DNA of 64,000 nucleotides from an uncultured Pseudomonadales bacterium (GTDB lineage Bacteria > Pseudomonadota > Gammaproteobacteria > Pseudomonadales > Cellvibrionaceae), in the NCBI GenBank assembly GCA_947494095.1, contig CANLTI010000022.1, positions 1 through 64,000 on the forward strand. The letters are read 5' to 3'. Position numbers and translations under genes: made by a program. The notes under the pieces were generated by a model. The model was not told the DNA's origin. It made no database searches and was given only the letters and a program-made list of their open reading frames with translations. Positions 58,168 to 64,000 of this stretch are shown here, piece by piece. The stretch's first letter is position 1. The number at the start of each line of letters is the position of its first letter.

Positions 58168-58947
58168 TTTAAAGCCTTTGTGCAACGCAACAATACCACC
58201 GGTCATATTGGTATAGTGGGTATTGGCGAAGCCGGCATCATCCATCATGTTTTTGAGTGTCTCTTGATCGGGATGTTTACGTATGCTTTCGGCTAAATAG
58301 CGGTAGCTTTCTGGGTCATTGGCGACTAACTTCCCCATAAAGGGCAATAATTTAAACGAGTATTGATCATAGAAGTTGCCAAGTGTTTTAGATTTAGGCT
58401 TAGAAAACTCAAGGATCAGTAAGCGCCCACCGGGTTTCAATACACGCAGCATAGAGGCGAGTGCTAAATCTTTGTCGGTGACGTTACGCAGGCCAAAGGC
58501 AATAGTAATAATATCAAAGCTATTATCGTCAAAGGGTAAAAACTGCGCATCTGTTTGGGCATAGGTAATGTTGTGTGCAATGCCTGCGTTAAGTAGTTTG
58601 TCGCGGCCAACATTGAGCATAGAGCTATTAATATCGGCTAACACCACATGGCCATTTTCGCCTACACGGCGTGAAAACTGTTGAGTTAAGTCACCGGTGC
58701 CGCCGGCAATATCGAGTACTTGCTGGCCCGGTCGCGGTGCAGCGGCTTCAATAGTAAAGCGTTTCCAAAGGCGGTGTACACCACCGGACATAACATCGTT
58801 CATAATGTCGTATTTAGCGGCGACCGAGTGAAATACACCCGCGACACGCTCGGCTTTTTCGCCGGCTTTGACATTTTCGAAACCAAAATGCGTAATACTG
58901 TCTTTATCCATGGGGGGCTCCTCGGCAGGTGGCTGCAAAGTGGTCAA
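58162..58947 (-). CDS. ubiE: Demethylmenaquinone/2-methoxy-6-polyprenyl-benzoquinol methyltransferase
   Basis: 261 aa SAM-dependent C-methyltransferase in ubiquinone and menaquinone synthesis. The first UbiE signature is [19 protein letters not shown], followed by the SAM motif [12 protein letters not shown]. The second signature is in [17 protein letters not shown]. The last residues KGFKP end within the GAGG element. The start could be ATG 58947 or the internal MDKDS at codon 13. Confidence 0.96.
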   Translation of the reverse strand: MTTLQPPAEEPPMDKDSITHFGFENVKAGEKAERVAGVFHSVAAKYDIMNDVMSGGVHRLWKRFTIEAAAPRPGQQVLDIAGGTGDLTQQFSRRVGENGHVVLADINSSMLNVGRDKLLNAGIAHNITYAQTDAQFLPFDDNSFDIITIAFGLRNVTDKDLALASMLRVLKPGGRLLILEFSKPKSKTLGNFYDQYSFKLLPFMGKLVANDPESYRYLAESIRKHPDQETLKNMMDDAGFANTHYTNMTGGIVALHKGFKP

Positions 58948-59180
58948 TGACTTTAATGATATAGGTTGCCGGTATTGTACCGCTTAATCTTACCAGTAGG
59001 CTAATCTAAGCATAAAGGCATGGGTTGCATATACGGTGTGTACTATACGAAGCGCTGTGAGTTATCGCTTAGTGCATAAAGCGTAATGCCAGTAATGGTA
59101 ATACAATGCTAAGGGCCTACAGGCAGTGCGCAGCGGTGTTTGCAAGGCGTGCCAATCTTGATTAAGAAGCAAAAAGGTGG

Positions 59181-60038
59181 ATGATGTTGAACAGAGGATT
59201 ACAGCTAAGCATGGGTATTGTACTTTTATGCGCAGTGCCATTGGGGCTTGCCTGTGAGCAAGGCGCGACCACAGCACTGGAAAAGCTCTACTGCCAAGTA
59301 CAGGCCAAAGGCGAGGGCGCAGACTTACCCAGCTTTAATGATTTTAGGCGTAATCCACCGCAAACTCAGCGCTTATTACTGAAGCGGCCAGCTAAGCGTG
59401 CAGAGCTGCCCTTGCCCGCTAAAGCTAAGGCTTCTGGCAAAGCTCAAGTCAAGGCTTCTACAGCTAAAGCCTCAGGCAGTGCTCAGGTTTCAGGCAGTGC
59501 TCAGGTTTCAGGCAAAGCACAAGCCCCAGCACCCCCAAAGCAAGCGTCGGTGCTCACAAGCCTTAAAGGTTGCCGTATTCAGGCCGCAGGTATGACCTGC
59601 CGGCAGAGGCAGTACCGACTGCTAGATAACCTTGCCAACAAAAAATTGGCAGCCCATGCGCTAACGCCAGCCAATACATTGCAGCTACCTGCGGTGCCCA
59701 AAGGCTTATCGCTTAGCCAGTTACACCCCTACTTGCAGCGTGCTTATGCAGAATATTTAGATAAAATGCACAGTATTGGTTTGGCTGGAGCCACGTTGTC
59801 TTATAGTAAATTTTATTACATCTTTGACGAGGTTCATCAGCACAACCGCAATTTTGTTAAGCGCTTTGCCGATATGTATACCTATCTTAAAAAAGATAAA
59901 AGCACCATCGCGATAGGGCGAGCACATAAAAACAAACGCTCACCACCGTTATCGAGCTGTGAGCCCATTGATAGTGCACCACTACACTTTATTGTATGTG
60001 ATGTAAAAGGGGCTAACTGGGTCTATCAATATCACTAA
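59181..60038 (+). CDS. Secreted protein with Ala/Lys/Ser repeats, unrecognised
   Basis: 285 aa. A signal peptide (about residues 1-24, ending GLAC) could also be a lipobox. Residues about 78-120 hold imperfect repeats of ASGKAQV and SGSAQV, a flexible linker encoded by tandem DNA repeats at 59425-59530. The C-terminal domain has two or more cysteines (GCRIQAAGMTC, SSCEPID, HFIVCD) that could form disulfides in the periplasm. No family recognised. It is divergent from ubiE, with ATG 59181 or 59184 as start. Confidence 0.65.
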   Translation: MMLNRGLQLSMGIVLLCAVPLGLACEQGATTALEKLYCQVQAKGEGADLPSFNDFRRNPPQTQRLLLKRPAKRAELPLPAKAKASGKAQVKASTAKASGSAQVSGSAQVSGKAQAPAPPKQASVLTSLKGCRIQAAGMTCRQRQYRLLDNLANKKLAAHALTPANTLQLPAVPKGLSLSQLHPYLQRAYAEYLDKMHSIGLAGATLSYSKFYYIFDEVHQHNRNFVKRFADMYTYLKKDKSTIAIGRAHKNKRSPPLSSCEPIDSAPLHFIVCDVKGANWVYQYH

Positions 60039-60048
60039 CATCAATGGT

Positions 60049-60173
60049 TTAAGGGGCAAGGAAAAATACATGATCCAATAATACGTGTTTTCTACTGCCT
60101 CTGCTTCGAGCGCCTTGTCGAAACAGCAGAGCTCTACGTCTCATTGGGCAAGCGATTATTGCCTCGCCTCTAA
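60049..60173. mobile_element. GAGG-family palindromic element, medium copy
   Basis: 125 bp with ends TTAAGGGGCAAGG and CCTCGCCTCTAA. It shares AAAAATACATGATCCAATAATAC and CTCTACGTCTCATTGGGCAA stretches with the 28465 element but lacks its hairpin module. It is 10 bp past one stop codon, and its right end supplies the TAA of the convergent PilZ gene (60170-60172). Confidence 0.7.
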
Positions 60174-60793
60174 TACCTTTTTTCGGCTAAAAGCGTACTT
60201 TGCCTGCGTACAATATGCTGAATTAAAAGCTCTTGGTTGCCAGGGCTTAAATGTAAAAAATCAACGCGCCATTCATAGTATTTGTTATTGCTGTGTTCTT
60301 TTTGATCGCTGCGCTCTTGGGTATTGTCTGTGTTATTGGAGGCGGCTATATGCGAGGCGACCTGTCGTGTATTGGATGTCATTTGGCAGCCAATAACTAA
60401 GCCTTCCAGTTCGAGTTTTTTGTTGTCGTCTAACACCAAAAATAATTGTAATTGGGTGCCAACGGCTGCGCAGTAATGCTCGGTAAAGGCGAGTCCACAA
60501 GCGCTGATGTTAACATTGCGGGCATAGTGTGCGAGTGTGGTTTTGCTGTTGGTGTCAACTTGGCAAAGGCGCTCTATTTTTTGATTGAGTAACCCAATTA
60601 ACTCCACCATCTCGGGGTGATGATTTTTTTGATGCTCGATCAGCGCGCCAATTCTTTTATCTTGCTCGGCAATTAAGTCGTAGCTGTCGTCGGTATTTTT
60701 AGCGCCTGGTGGGTGAACGATACAGTAACTGAGTTTTACGGTATCGTTAATGCGGAAGTAGCGGCGGCGCTCTGCAGTATTGTCATCCGTCAT
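60170..60793 (-). CDS. PilZ-domain protein
   Basis: 207 aa. Both cyclic-di-GMP-binding motifs are intact: RxxxR at Arg10-Arg14 (RRYFR) and NxSxxG at Asn95-Gly100 (NISACG). They are about 80 residues apart rather than the usual 30, because a charged helical insert (about 40-80) splits the domain. The C-terminus holds a hydrophilic segment and WRVDFLHLS. ATG at 60793 has AGGA upstream. It lies 77 nt downstream of pomB on the same strand, suggesting it may tune the flagellar stator in response to cyclic-di-GMP; that role is inference. Confidence 0.8.
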   Translation of the reverse strand: MTDDNTAERRRYFRINDTVKLSYCIVHPPGAKNTDDSYDLIAEQDKRIGALIEHQKNHHPEMVELIGLLNQKIERLCQVDTNSKTTLAHYARNVNISACGLAFTEHYCAAVGTQLQLFLVLDDNKKLELEGLVIGCQMTSNTRQVASHIAASNNTDNTQERSDQKEHSNNKYYEWRVDFLHLSPGNQELLIQHIVRRQSTLLAEKRY

Positions 60794-60870
60794 GTTGACT
60801 ATCCTGTACGGCGGGTTGAATGATATCCGCCGGCATAGCAGGCAGGCGTATGACACAATTGTAATAGACA

Positions 60871-61860
60871 CTAAAAAATTTCATTCGGGTCTAACTCAAA
60901 TAAATAATCGGGTTCAAGCTTAAGCTCGCGTAAAATGTCGGCACCCTCAGGCGATTGCAGTACGGCTTTATCGTCATCACTGAGCTCATCACCTAGGCCT
61001 TGAATCATGACAATTTCGACACGGCGGTTTTTGGCTCGGTTTTCGGGGGTTGCGTTATTGGCTTTTGGGCGGGTATCGGCCAAGCCGCTCACCTCAAAAC
61101 GTTTAGACTCTAGTGCATTGCCACGCATAAGCTCATGTGCAACCGATACGGCCCGCGCCGAAGAGAGCTCCCAGTTAGAGCGAAAACGGCTCGTTTTAAT
61201 GGGAATGTTATCGGTATGGCCTTCTACTTTTACCTGACCCGGTTTAAGGGCTATTACCGAGCGTACCTCAGCGAGCACTTCGCGGTAGGCTGGTTTTAAC
61301 GTGGCGGTGCCCGAGCCAAAAGAGCCCTTTTCACGAATGCGAATAATAATTTTGCGGCCCTCTGTTTCGATTTCTATTTCGCCGGCAATAATTTGGTCGC
61401 TTAAGGCATCGGCTAATTCATAGGCCATTTTCTCGGTATTTTCTTCTAGCTCTTCGAGTACTTTTTTAACGCGTTCCTTAACGCCGGCGTCATAACCTTC
61501 TTCGCCTTGCTCTACATCAAATTCTTCGGAGCAATCAACCCGCAAAGACATTTCGGTAATATCTTGGGTACGTTGAAAAATTTCGTTAATCGGCGTGGGC
61601 TCTGGACGGCCAGGGCTGAACTCTTGGGCAATAATACTGGTGCCTTTGGGCGGGTCGTTCATATTGATTTTGTTTTGCACGCCAAAAGCCTGCGCCATCG
61701 AGCCGGCTAAGCGCTTAAACTTCATGGCATCCATTTCGGAAAAGGATAAAAGTAATACGAAAAAACACATGAGCAACGACATGAGATCGGCAAAAGTGCC
61801 CATCCAAGCGGGTAGTCCAGGCTTACAGTCGCATTTTTTTTCTTCTTCCTCGTCACTCAT
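60871..61860 (-). CDS. pomB: Flagellar motor stator protein PomB (MotB family)
   Basis: 329 aa. A short cytoplasmic N-terminus CDCKPGLPAWMGTFADLMSL carries the ion-conducting Asp25, and one membrane helix (about 23-45) is followed by a plug and linker. The C-terminal OmpA-like peptidoglycan-binding domain has KVEGHTDNIPI and RRVEIVMIQG. The first 50 residues match Vibrio PomB more closely than E. coli MotB, favouring Na+. Operon with pomA. Confidence 0.92.
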   Translation of the reverse strand: MSDEEEEKKCDCKPGLPAWMGTFADLMSLLMCFFVLLLSFSEMDAMKFKRLAGSMAQAFGVQNKINMNDPPKGTSIIAQEFSPGRPEPTPINEIFQRTQDITEMSLRVDCSEEFDVEQGEEGYDAGVKERVKKVLEELEENTEKMAYELADALSDQIIAGEIEIETEGRKIIIRIREKGSFGSGTATLKPAYREVLAEVRSVIALKPGQVKVEGHTDNIPIKTSRFRSNWELSSARAVSVAHELMRGNALESKRFEVSGLADTRPKANNATPENRAKNRRVEIVMIQGLGDELSDDDKAVLQSPEGADILRELKLEPDYLFELDPNEIF

Positions 61861-61882
61861 GGCAAATTAGCCGCAATAGGCG

Positions 61883-62650
61883 TTATTCCTCGCCAGTATC
61901 GCGCTTGCCCTCCGGTAAATAGTTGCGCAACATACTATCGATAACACGTGGGTTTAAACCATTTTGAATGGCAATAAGTGCATCGATGACCAAGCTTTTT
62001 ATCATGGCTTCTTCGGTGGCGCGCAACGCCAGTTTGTCGGCCATTGGTTGGCAAATAGCATTGGCAATAATGGCGCCATACAGCGTCGTTAATAGGGCAA
62101 CGGCCATGGCTGGGCCAATAGATTTGGGGTCATCCATGTTGGCGAGCATGGCTACTAGGCCAATGAGGGTGCCAATCATGCCCATCGCGGGCGCCATTTC
62201 GGCCATAGCGGCAAAAATAGACGAGCCTATTTTGTGGCGCTCTTCGGCTTTGTCGCGGTCTTTGGATAGGAGTGTTTTTACAACATCGGGCTCGTGGCCA
62301 TCGACCAAAAGTTGAATGCCTCGCTTTAAAAAATCATCGCCCACTTCTTTACCTTCTAGTGAGAGCAAGCCGCCTTTACGGGCTTCATCGGCTAAACCAA
62401 CAATTTCGGTGATGAGCTCGAGGGGGTCAGATAGGTTGCTTTTAAAGCTTTTACCGGCGACTTTCATGGCTCCTAAATATTGGCTAAGACCATATTTTGC
62501 CATCACGGCAAAAATTGTGCCCCCTACAACAATCACCACCGAGGGAATATTGATAAACATGCCGAGCTGTCCGCTCATTAGCATCGAAATCACAATCAAG
62601 GCCAAGGCGCCAATAATGCCAACCAGTGTTGCTAAATCCACGCTATGCAC
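61883..62650 (-). CDS. pomA: Flagellar motor stator protein PomA (MotA family)
   Basis: 255 aa with four membrane helices (about 5-22, 28-48, 148-172 and 180-205). The conserved APAMGMIGTLIGLVAMLANM and DDPKSIGPAMAVALLTTLYG segments are PomA-like, as is LATLVGIIGALALI at the N-terminus. With PomB it forms the ion channel and torque-generating ring. It lies 22 nt upstream of pomB. No other flagellar genes are in the window. Confidence 0.93.
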   Translation of the reverse strand: MHSVDLATLVGIIGALALIVISMLMSGQLGMFINIPSVVIVVGGTIFAVMAKYGLSQYLGAMKVAGKSFKSNLSDPLELITEIVGLADEARKGGLLSLEGKEVGDDFLKRGIQLLVDGHEPDVVKTLLSKDRDKAEERHKIGSSIFAAMAEMAPAMGMIGTLIGLVAMLANMDDPKSIGPAMAVALLTTLYGAIIANAICQPMADKLALRATEEAMIKSLVIDALIAIQNGLNPRVIDSMLRNYLPEGKRDTGEE

Positions 62651-62947
62651 CTCGTTTTTATGCTTTTGATGATCATGCTTGTCATGGTGATGTGACTCAG
62701 TTGTATGCTGCCTATGCGTGTTTTATCTTTGTGCGACTTTACGGCATTTGCCCCGCTAACTTTGAATGGGCTAACGGCCAAAAGCATCAAACATTAACCC
62801 TGCAAAAGGCTTATTCTTTGAGTGTAGTTGGTTTTAGGTGGGCTGGATGGCGATATCGCAGCTGATATTTGACCGGCTAGAGCAAGTTGGTTAATGTGCG
62901 CCCTTGTAGCAAGCGCGTACATTTATTGGTTATTTAAAGAGAGCCCC

Positions 62948-63187
62948 ATGGCGACACGTAAAAAAACGGCAAATTTTGAGAAATCGTTAGAGTCACTAGA
63001 GCTATTAGTCGAAGAAATGGAAGGCGGTGACTTAAGTTTAGATGAGGCGCTTAAGTCCTTTGAAAAGGGCATTAAGCTGACCCAAGAGTGCCAGCAGGCG
63101 CTAGATGAAGCCGAGCAAAAAGTGGCAATATTATTGGGCGATGACCCGGCCGCTCAACCGATACCCTTTGATGAGCCCGAGCAGTAA
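62948..63187 (+). CDS. xseB: Exodeoxyribonuclease VII small subunit
   Basis: 79 aa. The pattern NFEKSLESLELLVEEMEGGDLSLDEALKSFEKGIKL in segments is the XseB signature of two helices. It binds XseA to form exonuclease VII. ATG at 62948 gives the family start ATRKK; the upstream frame from 62894 is not counted. The xseB-ispA-dxs order is standard and ispA follows here. Confidence 0.95.
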   Translation: MATRKKTANFEKSLESLELLVEEMEGGDLSLDEALKSFEKGIKLTQECQQALDEAEQKVAILLGDDPAAQPIPFDEPEQ

Positions 63188-63297
63188 AAGGGATCACTTT
63201 TATACATCGCGGCTACTTGGGGCTTAAACACCACTTGCAGTGTTAGTTAGGGTATGAATGCATACTATTAATTTTATTTTGATTGTGAATTTTTAAC

Positions 63298-64000
63298 GTG
63301 AACCAGTTACTCTCTGATTTTGTGACACAGTACCTTTCTAGCATCGAAGAGCATTTATCTCGGGCTGTACCGGCCCCAATACAAGGCGGCGAGCGCTTAA
63401 TCGAGGCAATGCGTTACAGCTTGCTCAATGGCGGCAAGCGTATTCGGCCGCTGTTAGTGCTGGCGGCGGCCAAAGCGTGCGGGAGCAACTTACTGAGCAA
63501 AAAAGTGTATAGCGCGGCTGTCGCTGTAGAATATATTCACGCCTATAGCTTAATACACGATGACTTACCCGCAATGGACGACGATGACTTGCGTCGTGGT
63601 CAGCCAACCTGTCACATTGCCTTTGATGAGGCCACGGCGATTTTAGCTGGTGATGCGTTGCAGTGCGCTGCTTTTGAGGTATTGAGTGAAAGCGCCGATA
63701 CGCTACCTTTGGTCGCGCCTCTGGCAAAAGCGGCAGGCGCGCGAGGCATGGTGGTAGGCCAAGCGATTGACTTAGGTGCCGTAGATCAAGCACTCGACCT
63801 TCAGCAGCTCAGCCATATGCATAAGCACAAAACCGGTGCGCTCATTGAGGTCAGTGTACAGATGGGTGCCATAGTCTCGGGTGCCACACCTGCCCAATTA
63901 GCCGCACTACAGCGCTATGCTGCAGCGATTGGTTTAGCGTTTCAAATTCAAGATGACATTCTCGATGTGACCGCGGATACGCACACCCTTGGCAAGCAGC
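63298..64000 (+). CDS. ispA: Farnesyl diphosphate synthase, 3' end beyond window
   Basis: Partial: about 234 codons, the C-terminal quarter missing at the window edge. It condenses IPP with DMAPP and GPP to give farnesyl diphosphate. The first aspartate-rich motif is DDLPAMDDDDLRRG and the second is the FQIQDDILDV motif near the edge; GGKRIRPLL binds IPP. Start GTG 63298, 111 nt after xseB. It links ispH to the polyprenyl chain of ubiquinone. Confidence 0.96.
   Translation, partial: MNQLLSDFVTQYLSSIEEHLSRAVPAPIQGGERLIEAMRYSLLNGGKRIRPLLVLAAAKACGSNLLSKKVYSAAVAVEYIHAYSLIHDDLPAMDDDDLRRGQPTCHIAFDEATAILAGDALQCAAFEVLSESADTLPLVAPLAKAAGARGMVVGQAIDLGAVDQALDLQQLSHMHKHKTGALIEVSVQMGAIVSGATPAQLAALQRYAAAIGLAFQIQDDILDVTADTHTLGKQ

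Overview
The window is about 64 kb of chromosome from a Gram-negative gammaproteobacterium, probably a marine Cellvibrionales-type relative of Pseudomonas. This rests on gene content and order: gatCAB next to mreBCD-maf-rng-yhdP, ribF-ileS-lspA-fkpB-ispH, nadB-rpoE(algU)-rseABC-lepA-lepB-rnc-era-recO, ubiE-ubiJ-ubiB, and a Na+-type flagellar stator pair (pomAB). No rRNA, tRNA, CRISPR array, prophage, biosynthetic cluster or recognisable defence system was seen. The genus is an inference.

Layout. 1-1.7 kb: a repeat-rich accessory patch with one small AT-rich lipoprotein gene between two 126-bp hairpin repeats. 1.7-6.2 kb (minus): cysZ, a PA4642-family gene and gatCAB. 6.6-16 kb (plus): mreB, mreCD, maf, rng, yhdP. 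16-18.4 kb (minus): an sthA-like flavoprotein and an HDOD gene; a receiver-like gene follows on plus. 20-26 kb (plus): ribF, ileS, lspA, fkpB, ispH. 26-30.4 kb (minus): an RDD membrane protein, a TraF-like outer-membrane protein, nadB. 30.7-39.6 kb (plus): the sigma-E/AlgU envelope-stress operon followed by lepA, lepB, DUF4845, rnc, era, recO. 39.7-43.3 kb: a dienelactone-hydrolase gene bracketed by two mobile elements, then feoAB. 43.4-51.4 kb: a CsgD/VpsT-like regulator, a YajR-like MFS transporter, ssb, an SDR, DUF2788, a GAF-PAS-PAS-GGDEF-EAL protein, rpsT. 52-55.6 kb: a large lipoprotein and a beta-barrel-like protein, both unrecognised. 55.7-58.9 kb (minus): ubiEJB. 59-62.7 kb: an unrecognised secreted protein, a PilZ protein and pomAB. 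62.9 kb to the end: xseB and the start of ispA.

The genes are mostly core housekeeping: cell shape, translation fidelity, isoprenoid and ubiquinone synthesis, envelope stress and iron uptake. The 43-62 kb part also holds several cyclic-di-GMP-linked proteins: a CsgD/VpsT-like regulator, a dual GGDEF-EAL protein, and a PilZ protein just downstream of the stator genes.

The most unusual content is non-coding. (1) A family of small elements (78-210 bp) ends in GTAACTATTCAG/CTGAATAGTTAC. Three copies have perfect 8-bp target duplications, and the ends and duplication length fit non-autonomous IS66-type elements. (2) A double-hairpin module whose first hairpin has a TGCTCCT loop and covarying stems appears in three unrelated contexts (plus one decayed copy). 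Within the 8-bp-TSD family it is present in one copy and absent in two at exactly the same internal position. (3) A second family with GCTAAGGGGCGAGG-like ends sits against gene 3' ends and supplies stop codons. (4) mreC seems to start at a rare ATT codon about 45 bp downstream of one of the inserted elements.
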